Source of the DNA: Thermoplasmata archaeon
GTDB lineage: Archaea > Thermoplasmatota > Thermoplasmata > Lutacidiplasmatales > UBA184
Length of the DNA stretch: 47,949 bases
Direction of reading: 5' to 3'
Assembly (NCBI GenBank): GCA_022750375.1
Contig: JAKIVU010000006.1
Span: 8,553-56,501, forward strand
The translations under genes and the position numbers were made by a program. Under the pieces are notes generated by a model, which saw nothing but the letters and a program-made list of their open reading frames with translations, was not told where the DNA came from and made no database searches. Below, piece after piece: positions 7,531 to 15,369 of this stretch (positions are counted from its first letter, which is position 1; every line of letters starts with the position of its first letter).

Positions 7531-8462
7531 GGGGCTCCCTCCAAGACCGGGGGCGCCCGGACGACCTGGAGGTACTCGCAAGCGCGGCACAAATCACCGG
7601 CGGAGGGGTCACCGCAGGAGCGGCAGCGCGTGGGCGCGCCCGAGGCGTCGTCGCGCGACCATCGGTCGACGAGTCGCTCGTGCGTGCGCAGCAGAGATTG
7701 TCGCGTCCCGGGTTGGGCTTCCTCGAGCTGCCAGACGATCTCACGGAAGAGATTGCGCGACGCTCGACCCGCGTGCGGGCACTCCCCGTGGTCGAACGGG
7801 AGCGCTTTCAATCGCGCGTAGAGGAAGACCTCGCGCTCCGGAACGAGCGCGAGCGGCGCGACGCGCCGAACCAGACCGGGTTGAGGAGTTCGATGGGGAG
7901 CCATTCGGACCAGCCGGTCGAGGTCTCCGTGCACCAGGTTCATCAGTACAGTCTGGGCGAGGTCGTCCAGGTTGAACCCGAGGACGAGCGCGTCGGCGCC
8001 GGCGTCACGGGCCGCCCGGTTCAACAACTGACGTCGCCAGACACCGCAGAACGAGCACGGGATAGTCGACGGCAGCCGGGCCGCGGCCCGGTCGGTCGTC
8101 GTTCCGAGTTCGTCCTCGGCCCGGACGATCCGATGGTCGACCCCGAGCCGGCGCGTGAGGGTCTCCGCCGCGCGGAGCGTGCCCGACCGGTACCCGGCGA
8201 CTCCTTCGTCCACGCTCAGCGCGATCAGGCGAACGGACGGCCGCTCGCGAAAGTAGTCGTCGGACAGCGCGAGGGCGACCGCCGAATCTTTTCCTCCGGA
8301 GAGTGCGACGGCGACCGTGCCCTTACCGAACCGGGGGAGCTGGCGACGGAATTCCTGGCGGACCCGCTCCTCGACGGACCGCACGAAATGGCCGGCGCAC
8401 GCGTGCCCGGCGCGATACGGCTGGTCGATGACCGCAGGTGCGTCACACGCGGAGCAGCGCAC
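7527..8462 (-). CDS. ncsA: tRNA 2-thiolation protein, NcsA/TtuA (Ncs6/CTU1) family
   Basis: The enzyme activates a tRNA uridine with ATP and inserts sulfur (s2U34 or s2U54), probably with a ubiquitin-like sulfur carrier. In 311 residues it has an N-terminal zinc knuckle (C3, C6, with HACAGHF at 20-26), the PP-loop SGGKDS at 55-60, and C136/C139 (PCSFC) plus C228. The last three match the cysteines that hold the [4Fe-4S] cluster in TtuA/NcsA. A second zinc finger is at C280/C283/C292/C295. Start GTG 8462 is 25 nt from a TATA-like box. It heads the operon with the acyl-CoA dehydrogenase and PrsW genes. Whether position 34 or 54 is modified cannot be read here. Confidence 0.9.
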   Translation of the reverse strand: MRCSACDAPAVIDQPYRAGHACAGHFVRSVEERVRQEFRRQLPRFGKGTVAVALSGGKDSAVALALSDDYFRERPSVRLIALSVDEGVAGYRSGTLRAAETLTRRLGVDHRIVRAEDELGTTTDRAAARLPSTIPCSFCGVWRRQLLNRAARDAGADALVLGFNLDDLAQTVLMNLVHGDLDRLVRMAPHRTPQPGLVRRVAPLALVPEREVFLYARLKALPFDHGECPHAGRASRNLFREIVWQLEEAQPGTRQSLLRTHERLVDRWSRDDASGAPTRCRSCGDPSAGDLCRACEYLQVVRAPPVLEGAP

Positions 8463-8482
8463 GGAGGTCGGAACCGCGCTTC

Positions 8483-8489
8483 TCTATTT
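8483..8489 (-). promoter_or_regulatory. TATA-like box of the ncsA operon
   Basis: Minus-strand AAATAGA is centred about 25 nt before GTG 8462. It sits back to back with the xerA box in a 99-bp divergent promoter region. Confidence 0.5.
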
Positions 8490-8528
8490 GAGGAACGAGC
8501 GCGGCCGGCGGTTCCTCTGCGCGCATAC

Positions 8529-8536
8529 GATTAAGA
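8529..8536 (+). promoter_or_regulatory. TATA-like box of xerA
   Basis: GATTAAGA is centred about 29 nt before ATG 8562, giving a leader of only a few nucleotides. Confidence 0.55.
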
Positions 8537-8561
8537 GCAGAACGTCCGCCAACGAACCGGG

Positions 8562-9476
8562 ATGGCATACACTCGCCTCCCCCCCCGCTCGCCGGGCAAC
8601 TCGCGGCCCGGCGGCACGGATGTCGACCCGAACGCGCCGGCCGGCCCCTTCGACGCCCTGGCGCTCGTCGGACGATTCCAACGGATGCTCCAGTCCCAGG
8701 AACGGAGCCCGTGCACGGTCAAACAGTACGGTCACATCGCCCGCACGTTCCTGGCCTACGCCCAGAAACCGCTCGAGGAGGTGACGCTCCGTGACCTCGA
8801 ATCGTTCCGGGAGTACCTCGTGCTCCAGCGGCACTACTCGAAGAACTCCGTGTACACCACGGTCCGGGGACTCACCTGCCTATTCCGGAACTTTGGCCTC
8901 GCCGTCGCCGACCAACTCGAACCGCCGCGGCGACCCGAGCGCCTCCCCCGCTATCTTTCGGAGGAAGAGATGCATCGGCTCTTCGAGGCGGTGCGCGATT
9001 CTCCCCGCGACAGCGCGATCATTCACGTGCTCGCGTTCGCCGGTCTGCGGGTCAGCGAGGTCTGCCACTTGCAGGTCGAGGACATCGAGTTCGAGACGAA
9101 CATCCTCCACGTCCGCTCCGGCAAGGGCGACAAAGACCGCGAAGTGATCCTGGAGGACCGAACCCGGGCGGCGATCGACCGGTATCTCACCGACCGTACT
9201 CTGGCCGGGGAGTCGAGCCTCCGGCTGTTCGCGGTCGGACCGGTGACCGTGGAACGGATCGTCCGTCGCGCCGCCGGTACGGCCGCCATCCCCCGACGCG
9301 TGACGCCCCACGTCCTCCGGCACACCCTCGCCACCGCGTTGCTCTCCCGAGGGTGCGATATCCGGTACATCCAGAAGCTCCTCGGACACGCCTCGGTCGC
9401 GACGACCCAGATCTACACGCACGTCGACACCCAGGCATTGCGGAACGCCTACCAGCGGGCGAAGCCGGAGTATTAA
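8562..9476 (+). CDS. xerA: Tyrosine recombinase XerA
   Basis: This is the archaeal XerCD counterpart that resolves chromosome dimers at dif. The 304-residue protein has a SAM-like N-terminal core-binding domain (about 30-120) and a catalytic domain. All active-site residues are visible: Arg163 (AGLRVSEV), Lys188 (SGKGDKD), His250 and Arg253 (HVLRH), His276 (GHASVATT) and the Tyr285 nucleophile (QIYTH). The first 28 residues are Pro/Gly-rich and poorly conserved. It stands alone with its own promoter, next to no mobile element, so a chromosomal rather than phage role is more likely. Confidence 0.93.
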   Translation: MAYTRLPPRSPGNSRPGGTDVDPNAPAGPFDALALVGRFQRMLQSQERSPCTVKQYGHIARTFLAYAQKPLEEVTLRDLESFREYLVLQRHYSKNSVYTTVRGLTCLFRNFGLAVADQLEPPRRPERLPRYLSEEEMHRLFEAVRDSPRDSAIIHVLAFAGLRVSEVCHLQVEDIEFETNILHVRSGKGDKDREVILEDRTRAAIDRYLTDRTLAGESSLRLFAVGPVTVERIVRRAAGTAAIPRRVTPHVLRHTLATALLSRGCDIRYIQKLLGHASVATTQIYTHVDTQALRNAYQRAKPEY

Positions 9477-9500
9477 CGGCCGGGGTTTCTCGGCCCCTTC

Positions 9501-10697
9501 GTGTCCAGTACCTCCGCCGAGGTCGTGATACTCGGCGCCGGGATCGCCGGGTGCGCGCTCGCGTACCACCTTGCCGAGCGGCACGTCGGGCCGTTGGTGC
9601 TCTACGACCCTCGAACTCCCGGCGCGGGTGCGACGGGTCGGGCGGCGGGGATCGTCACGGAGCAGCTCTGGAATCGTTGGGACGTCGAGGTCACGCGGGA
9701 GTCCAAGGAACAGTACGCGAGGCTGAGCGCGCGTTGGGACGCCTCGGCCTACTCGGTCAATGGCTTCGTCCGATGGGCGAACGGTGCGGATGCGATCTCG
9801 GTTCTCGACGCGGCCGTGGGACGGCTCCGTTCTTGGGGGGTGGACGTGAGGACGCTCGACGCGGCCGAGCTCACCGAGCGGGTTCCGTGGGGCCGGTTCG
9901 ACGACGCGCCGCGTGCCATCTGGAGTCCTGGCGACGCGGTGGTGACCCCGAGCACCATGGGCGAGATCTATGCAGAAGGTGCGCGCCAGGCCGGAGTGGA
10001 GTTCCTTCTGGGGACCCCGATGACGTCGTTCCGGAATACTTCGGATGCATGGGAGCTCGAGACCGGGGGACGCACGGTCCGAGCGAAGAATGCCGTGGTC
10101 GCGGCCGGCGCCTGGTCGAAGGAGATCCTTCGAGCGATCGGTCACCCGCTCCCCCTCGCGCCGTATAGGACCCAGGCGGCCGTCCTCCGACCGGCGTCGG
10201 GGCCGGTCCTCTTTCCGTCAGTGCACGACATCGACGTGGACGTCTACGCTCGCCCCGAAGCGAACGGACGCCTCCTCGCCGGCGACGGAACGCGACTCGT
10301 CGAGGTCGACCCGGAGACGTTCCAGACCGGCGCGGACGAATCCTTCGTTGCGCATCTCGCCGAGACGTTCGGACAGCGTTTTCCGGGCTGGGCGGACGCC
10401 GAGCTCGTGCGCGCCTGGGCGGGGGTCTGTACCTCGACCCCGGACCGTCGTCCGTTGGTGGGACCCGTCCCCGGGGCCGGCGGGCTGTACAGCGTGGTCG
10501 GGTTCAACGGGTTCGGGGTCATGCGCGCGGGTGGAGTCGCGCAACGTCTCGCCGACTTGATCGCCGCCGGTGCGGAGTCGGACCCTGCTCTCGAACAGTT
10601 GAAACCGGTCCTCCCCGGACGGTTTACCGGGCCGCCCGACGCATTCCTTCCCCGTCCGGGATTCACGCTGGACGACGGAGACGATCCCCGCTTCTGA
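9501..10697 (+). CDS. FAD-dependent amine/amino-acid oxidoreductase (DAO family)
   Basis: This is a flavoprotein of the DAO fold, related to sarcosine oxidase, glycine oxidase and D-amino-acid dehydrogenase; it oxidises a C-N bond of a small substrate. The 398-residue protein opens with the FAD-binding VVILGAGIAGCALAYHLAE (GxGxxG from residue 12). It ends with the family's second FAD contact, TPDRRPLVGPVPG followed by GLYSVVGFNGFGVMRAGG. The start is GTG 9501, 24 bp after xerA. The substrate cannot be predicted and no neighbouring gene helps. It converges with thyX. Confidence 0.85.
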   Translation: MSSTSAEVVILGAGIAGCALAYHLAERHVGPLVLYDPRTPGAGATGRAAGIVTEQLWNRWDVEVTRESKEQYARLSARWDASAYSVNGFVRWANGADAISVLDAAVGRLRSWGVDVRTLDAAELTERVPWGRFDDAPRAIWSPGDAVVTPSTMGEIYAEGARQAGVEFLLGTPMTSFRNTSDAWELETGGRTVRAKNAVVAAGAWSKEILRAIGHPLPLAPYRTQAAVLRPASGPVLFPSVHDIDVDVYARPEANGRLLAGDGTRLVEVDPETFQTGADESFVAHLAETFGQRFPGWADAELVRAWAGVCTSTPDRRPLVGPVPGAGGLYSVVGFNGFGVMRAGGVAQRLADLIAAGAESDPALEQLKPVLPGRFTGPPDAFLPRPGFTLDDGDDPRF

Positions 10698-10720
10698 GGC
10701 CCGCGCCGACCGCCGTGCGA

Positions 10721-11626
10721 TCAGTCGAGCGTACGAATTCGCTCGAGCTTCTCGAGGAACTCCACGCCCTCACCGGTGTTCATCGGCTTCCCATCGTCCC
10801 GGGTGAGGGGGAGGCCCGCCGATTCGCACGCCTCGGTCGGACTCTTCCCTTCGAGCAACGCCCGCATCGCCTTTCGTTCCCGCTTTCCGAGGGTCAACCC
10901 CTCGACCTGGAACTCTTCGAACGCCTCGAAGGCGACCGGGCAGACGACGCTCGCGAGCTTTGCGACCTCGGCCGCGTAGAGCCGGATCTCCTCCTGGGAG
11001 TGAGGGTCGAGGCGGAGTGAGAGGAAGTGGAACAGGTTGTGCAGATTGATCTTCCAGTACCATTGCGTGTAGTAGGCGACGGGGAGAAGGAGTCGGGCCG
11101 TCTCTCGAGCGACCCCTGCCTCCAACGCGCGGGTGTAGGCGGCGTACGCTTCCTTGGAGACCGAATCGAGGTCCGATCGGAACCGGTCGACCACTTCCGG
11201 TGGTAGCGGGTCCGCTCGACCCTGGCGGTTGCGAGTCGATTGATGGCGAACCTCCTCCGCCGGGGGGAGCTCGTACTCATCGGGGACGATACTGTACCTG
11301 GCGCTGTACTCGTTTGTACTGCTGGTGCGATGCCGAATCCACTGACGGGCGACGAAGATCGGAAGACGGACGAGAAACTTGTACTCGACCATTTCGAACG
11401 GCGTCGTGTGCCGGTGGCGCATCAGGTATCGGATGAGTCCGCGGTCGTCCCGGACCGATTTCGTCCCCTGGCCGTAGGAAACGCGCGCTGCCTGGACGAT
11501 CGCGGCGTCGTTGCCCATGTAGTCCACCAGGACCACGAACCCGTGGCGCAACACCGGGTGCTTGACGCCGATCGACTGGTCCGCTGCCGGGACCGAGACG
11601 CGCGCCATCGGGCTATCGTCGGGCAC
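10721..11626 (-). CDS. thyX: Flavin-dependent thymidylate synthase ThyX
   Basis: The enzyme makes dTMP from dUMP with methylene-tetrahydrofolate and NADPH through FAD. The ThyX signature is clear: RHRTSSTNEYSARYS, preceded by FEMVEYKFLVRLPIFVARQW and followed by YYTQWYWKINLHNLFHFLSLR. Start GTG 11626 is chosen because it lies 27 nt from the centre of a TATA-like box, giving a leaderless mRNA and a 301-residue product; ATG 11608 is the alternative. A longer reading back to 11731 would run upstream of the promoter box. About 45 residues after the core (GLTLGKRERKAMRALLEG) form an extra helical tail. Confidence 0.94.
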   Translation of the reverse strand: MPDDSPMARVSVPAADQSIGVKHPVLRHGFVVLVDYMGNDAAIVQAARVSYGQGTKSVRDDRGLIRYLMRHRHTTPFEMVEYKFLVRLPIFVARQWIRHRTSSTNEYSARYSIVPDEYELPPAEEVRHQSTRNRQGRADPLPPEVVDRFRSDLDSVSKEAYAAYTRALEAGVARETARLLLPVAYYTQWYWKINLHNLFHFLSLRLDPHSQEEIRLYAAEVAKLASVVCPVAFEAFEEFQVEGLTLGKRERKAMRALLEGKSPTEACESAGLPLTRDDGKPMNTGEGVEFLEKLERIRTLD

Positions 11627-11649
11627 GGCGACGGGGAGTCCGGGCCGAG

Positions 11650-11657
11650 CATAAACC
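11650..11657 (-). promoter_or_regulatory. TATA-like box of thyX
   Basis: Minus-strand GGTTTATG is centred 27 nt upstream of GTG 11626. It supports that start over ATG 11608. Confidence 0.5.
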
Positions 11658-11689
11658 CGCGGTTCCGCCTCCTCCGTCGCCGGGAAAGC

Positions 11690-11697
11690 GTTTAGCC
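11690..11697 (+). promoter_or_regulatory. TATA-like box of metG
   Basis: GTTTAGCC is centred about 32 nt before the TTG at 11726. It forms a divergent promoter pair with thyX. Confidence 0.45.
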
Positions 11698-11724
11698 CCG
11701 CCCCTCGCTTCGCGGAGCGGAGGG

Positions 11725-14001
11725 GTTGCAACGTCCCGTATTCTCGTCGCGGTCGCGTGGCCGTACGCCAACGGCCCGTTCCATATCGGCCATCTGGCCG
11801 GCGCCTACCTTCCAGGCGACGTCTTCGCCCGGTTCCACCGTCTCCGCGGGAACGAGGTCCTCATGGTCTCGGGCTCTGACATGCACGGAACCCCGATCCT
11901 GGTCCGGGCCGAAAAAGACGGGACGACCCCGGCGATCATCTCCGAGCGGTTCCACGAGGTGAATCGCGCCGCGTTCGAACGACTCGGCGTCTCGTTCGAC
12001 CTGTTCACCACCACGCGGACGGTCGTCCACGAACGAACCGTCCAGGACCTCTTCCTCGTGCTCCTCGAGAACGGGTTCGTACGACGGCGAACGGAGGAGA
12101 GCCCGTACTGCCCGAACCATCGCCGGTTCCTGCCGGACCGGTACGTCCTCGGGACCTGTCCCCATTGCGGGTTCGAGAGCGCGCGCGGGGACGAATGCGA
12201 CAACTGTGGTCGACCGCTCGAGGCACGGCAGCTCGGCTCACCGCGCTGTGCGCTGTGTGGCACCCCGGCCGAGTTCCGAGCGTCCGAGCACTTCTACCTT
12301 GAGCTCGACCGTCTTGAACCGCAGCTCAAGGAGTTCTTGGACCGCCAGAGCCACTGGCGCCCGGGGACGCTGCGCGTGGCGCAGAATTTCATCACCGAGG
12401 GCCTCCATCCGACCCCGATCACGCGGGACTTGGAGTGGGGCGTTCCAATCCCGCTCGAGGGGTACGATTCGAAGCGGTTCTATGTCTGGTTCGACGCGCT
12501 GATCGGGTACCTCTCGGCGTCGAAGGAATGGGCGATCCGGGCCGGACGCCCCGACGCCTGGAAGCGGTACTGGGACGTGGGGGAACCCGTGCGGCCCTAC
12601 TATTTCGTCGGAAAGGACAACAAGTTCCACCACACGATCGTCTGGCCCGCGATCCTTCTCGGAGTCGGCGGTCTTCACCTGCCGTACGACGTTCCGGCCA
12701 ACGAGTGGCTCCTCGTTCAAGGAGGCAAGATATCGAAGTCACGATCGGTCGATGCCGACGTGTTCATTCCGGCGCTCCTCGCCAAGTACCCTCCGGACGT
12801 CATCCGGTTCTACGCGACGCTCCTGGCGCCCCAGAACCACGACACGGAGTTCGATTGGGCCGAGTTTCACAAGGTCCGGGAGGACATCCTCGCCAACCAG
12901 TATGGCAACCTCGTCCAGCGCGCGCTGGTGCTCACGCGGGAGCAGTACGCGGGCCGAATCCCGGCCCCCCCCGAGAGCTGGCGCCCGGAAGCGCCGGACG
13001 GCGTCGGGGCGCATCTTCGCGCGGCCCACGAGCGGATCTCGAACGAGTACGAGAACGTTCGACTGAAGGAAGGGCTGGACCTCGCCCTCGACGAGGTCCG
13101 CGAAGCGAACCGACGGTTCCACGAAGGTAAACCGTGGCAGCTCGAGGGTGACGAGCGCGCAGCGGTCGTCTACGAGACGCTCTGGCGTATCCGGGCGATC
13201 GCGACCTGGCTGGCCCCAGTCCTTCCATTCTCCAGCGCCGAGGTGTTCCGGATGCTCGGTTTTGCCGACCCTCCCGGCCGAGGGGATTGGGACCGCGCGC
13301 TCGAATCCCCCCCCGTCGGACAGACCCTGGGGGAGGTCCGTCCCCTCTTTCCGCGCACGGAACCGCCGGCCGGTGCGCCGCGCTCGGCCCCCACTCCGCG
13401 GGCGACCCCGCCGTCCGGCGAGCGATGGCCGCCCCTCGGTGCCCGGGCCGCCGTCATCCGCAGCGCCGCCGTTCACCCCTCGGCGGACAAGCTCTACGTA
13501 CTCGAACTCGACGTCGGCGAGCCGAAACTTCGGACCGTGGTCGCCGGCCTTCGGTCGTCGTACGCGATCGAGCAGCTCCAGGATCGGCCGGTCGTTCTGC
13601 TCTCCAACCTCGCACCGCGCACGATCCGCAAGATGACCTCGCAGGGGATGGTCCTCGCGGCCGATGTGGGAGAGCGCGCGGTGTTGCTCGCCCCTCCCGA
13701 GGGTACTCCGCCGGGCGCATTCGTGGCGGGAACGACGGAGGCGGACCGAACGATCTCCTACGAAGAGTTCTCGGCGACCCCGCTCCTGGTCGGGCGGGCG
13801 ACCGGGCCCGGCGCTCGGGGGGTGACCCGGTTCGAGATCGGGGGCCGCGAGATCGAGGTCGCGGAAGCGTGGCCGGTAGGCACCGTTGCGGTCGTCCGTC
13901 TAGCGAGTCCCGACGCGTCCTCCGCGGAGGTCATCTCGTTCGGGGCCGGTCTCGCCGTACATCCCTCGGAAGAAGTCGCATCGGGATCCCGGGTCCGATG
14001 A
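11725..14001 (+). CDS. metG: Methionyl-tRNA synthetase with C-terminal tRNA-binding extension
   Basis: This charges tRNA-Met with methionine. Numbering from codon 11725, AWPYANGPFHIGH holds the HIGH motif (20-23) and GGKISKS the KMSKS-equivalent (about 335-339). Between them are four cysteine knuckles (CPNH, CPHC, CDNC, CALC), the zinc-binding insert. An EMAPII/Arc1p-like OB domain follows (HPSADKLYVLELDVGE, VVAGLRSSYAIEQL, ASQG-type SQGMVLAA). About 80 further residues begin ISYEEFSATPLLVGRA, which resembles the start of another such domain. The frame has no ATG, GTG or TTG upstream of the HIGH motif; the first in-frame ATG (11863) would delete it. A TTG at 11726 is out of frame by one base, and one missing C in CCC (11735-11737) would fix it. 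The stop overlaps the PHP gene (ATGA). Confidence 0.9.
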   Translation, partial: VATSRILVAVAWPYANGPFHIGHLAGAYLPGDVFARFHRLRGNEVLMVSGSDMHGTPILVRAEKDGTTPAIISERFHEVNRAAFERLGVSFDLFTTTRTVVHERTVQDLFLVLLENGFVRRRTEESPYCPNHRRFLPDRYVLGTCPHCGFESARGDECDNCGRPLEARQLGSPRCALCGTPAEFRASEHFYLELDRLEPQLKEFLDRQSHWRPGTLRVAQNFITEGLHPTPITRDLEWGVPIPLEGYDSKRFYVWFDALIGYLSASKEWAIRAGRPDAWKRYWDVGEPVRPYYFVGKDNKFHHTIVWPAILLGVGGLHLPYDVPANEWLLVQGGKISKSRSVDADVFIPALLAKYPPDVIRFYATLLAPQNHDTEFDWAEFHKVREDILANQYGNLVQRALVLTREQYAGRIPAPPESWRPEAPDGVGAHLRAAHERISNEYENVRLKEGLDLALDEVREANRRFHEGKPWQLEGDERAAVVYETLWRIRAIATWLAPVLPFSSAEVFRMLGFADPPGRGDWDRALESPPVGQTLGEVRPLFPRTEPPAGAPRSAPTPRATPPSGERWPPLGARAAVIRSAAVHPSADKLYVLELDVGEPKLRTVVAGLRSSYAIEQLQDRPVVLLSNLAPRTIRKMTSQGMVLAADVGERAVLLAPPEGTPPGAFVAGTTEADRTISYEEFSATPLLVGRATGPGARGVTRFEIGGREIEVAEAWPVGTVAVVRLASPDASSAEVISFGAGLAVHPSEEVASGSRVR

Positions 14002-14678
14002 GCGACGCGACCCGACTTGACCTCCACGTGCACTCGATGTACTCCCCGGACTCCCGTCAGTCGCTGGAGGCGATCGTCGGGCGCCTCTCGTTCGCCGGAC
14101 TGAAGGGATTCGCGCTCACCGACCACAACACCGTGCGCGGACACGCCGCGCTCGCGGAGCTGCGGTCCCGGTTCCCCGCGTACCTGTTCCTCCCCGGGGT
14201 CGAGGTCTCCACGGTCGAGGGGCACCTGCTCGCCTACGGTCTGCGGGAGGCGCCCCCGAGGCGTCGTCCGGTGGCCGAGACCATCGAGTGGGTGCGCGCG
14301 CACGGAGGCGAGGCCGTTCCCGCGCACCCGTTCCGTCGATCCCATGGAATGGGACGCACCGTGGGAGACACGGTCTCGGTCTCGGCGATCGAAGGCCGCA
14401 ACGGACACAACTCCGAGGTCGCCAACCTGCGCGCGGAGCACCTCGCGGCGCGGAGGAACCTCGGAACGACCGGAGGGAGCGACGCGCATTCGCTCGTCGA
14501 CCTCGGGCGGGCGTTCACGGAGTTCGACCCCGCGGTCGCGTCGGTCGACGACCTCCTCGAAGCGTTGCGGCGGCGTTCGACGGGGGCGGCCGGAAGGTCG
14601 ATGACGTGGACGGGCCGCGTCCGCCTCGCGGCTCGGACCGGTCTGCTGCGCGCGAGCCGAGGATTCCGCTCGATCTAG
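13998..14678 (+). CDS. PHP-domain metal-dependent phosphoesterase
   Basis: This belongs to the polymerase-and-histidinol-phosphatase fold, a trinuclear-metal phosphatase/nuclease (226 residues). Metal-binding motifs are in order: DLHVHSMYSPDS (from residue 8), LTDHNTV, a GVEVST glutamate, PAHPFR and GGSDAHS. The usual activity is hydrolysis of a small phosphate ester such as a 5'-NMP or 3',5'-bisphosphate, but the substrate here is unknown. ATG 13998 overlaps the metG stop by 4 bp, so translation is probably coupled. The last 30 residues are Arg-rich and lie outside the fold. Confidence 0.85.
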   Translation: MSDATRLDLHVHSMYSPDSRQSLEAIVGRLSFAGLKGFALTDHNTVRGHAALAELRSRFPAYLFLPGVEVSTVEGHLLAYGLREAPPRRRPVAETIEWVRAHGGEAVPAHPFRRSHGMGRTVGDTVSVSAIEGRNGHNSEVANLRAEHLAARRNLGTTGGSDAHSLVDLGRAFTEFDPAVASVDDLLEALRRRSTGAAGRSMTWTGRVRLAARTGLLRASRGFRSI

Positions 14679-14709
14679 CGCGACGGGACGCGCCGCGGCC
14701 TCGTCTGCT

Positions 14710-15279
14710 TTAAGCCGGCCGTTCCTGCCCCCGCCGCGCCGAGGTGGCAGAATGGTTAATGCGACGGACTGCAGATCCGTTTCCTGGGGGTTCGATTCCC
14801 TCCCTCGGCTTTCGTTTTCGGGCCGAACCCCGCTTCGGCGCGTTCGCTTGACGTCCCCGCCGGTGGGGGAACATGTGGGGGAGGCTCCCGGGCGAGGACG
14901 GCCCACACGACCCGAGCCACACCCCATCGGGATCCTGAACGAACAGGAGCTGGGCCGGCCCGTCAACGAATCCGACGACCGGTCGCGCGCCGGCCTTGAC
15001 GACCGAGCGGAGCCACCGCCGCGGGTCCGCCACGTAGAATCCGAAGTGGTCGAACTCCTCGCCGGGTCCAAACGGTCGGTAGAATGGGGTGCCCTTCGGG
15101 TAGTAGTTCAATTCGAGCCGGTGCGGAGAACCGGGAAACACGAGGTGGACCCAGAGCCCCCCGTGCGAGAACCAACCTCGTTTCACTTCTCGGAAACCGA
15201 GCTTTCGGTAGAAGCGAAGTGAGCGGGTCAGATTTCGAACGCGGATCCCCGAGTAGACGAACCGAACGTCGTTCCGCAT
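14710..15279 (-). CDS. VOC/glyoxalase-fold protein with a tail running antisense to tRNA-Cys
   Basis: The first about 130 residues are a vicinal-oxygen-chelate domain: GIRVRNLTRSLRFYRKLGFRE at the N-terminus, then HLVFPGSPHRLELNYYPKGT, FDHFGFYVAD, and the closing FVQDPDGVWLG. These proteins are metal-dependent lyases, dioxygenases or resistance proteins; the specific reaction is not predictable. The remaining about 57 residues are basic, low in predicted structure, and encoded across the opposite strand of the tRNA-Cys gene, so they are unlikely to be conserved. The fold itself would end near 14890. The open frame reaches TAA at 14710, and I see no in-frame stop earlier. The gene may have lost its own stop. 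Confidence 0.72.
   Translation of the reverse strand: MRNDVRFVYSGIRVRNLTRSLRFYRKLGFREVKRGWFSHGGLWVHLVFPGSPHRLELNYYPKGTPFYRPFGPGEEFDHFGFYVADPRRWLRSVVKAGARPVVGFVDGPAQLLFVQDPDGVWLGSCGPSSPGSLPHMFPHRRGRQANAPKRGSARKRKPREGIEPPGNGSAVRRINHSATSARRGQERPA
14738..14810 (+). tRNA. tRNA-Cys (anticodon GCA)
   Basis: This is a 73-nt cloverleaf. The acceptor GCCGAGG pairs with CCTCGGC, the anticodon stem ACGGA pairs with TCCGT around loop CTGCAGA (anticodon GCA), and the T arm GGGGG/CCCTC encloses TTCGATT. The discriminator base is T, as expected for tRNA-Cys. CCA is not encoded and there is no intron. The minus-strand VOC gene's C-terminal codons run through it in antisense. Confidence 0.97.
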
Positions 15280-15369
15280 CGGAGGAGACGACCGCCGTAG
15301 CGGTCTAATTCCTTTCGGGGTACGCGGGCGAACGGGTCGGAAGAGCGGCGCGGGGGGAGCGGCGCCGGA

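Noticed and set aside
8562-9476. XerA as a phage or plasmid integrase
   Set aside because: It has housekeeping XerA length and motifs, its own promoter and no mobile neighbours.
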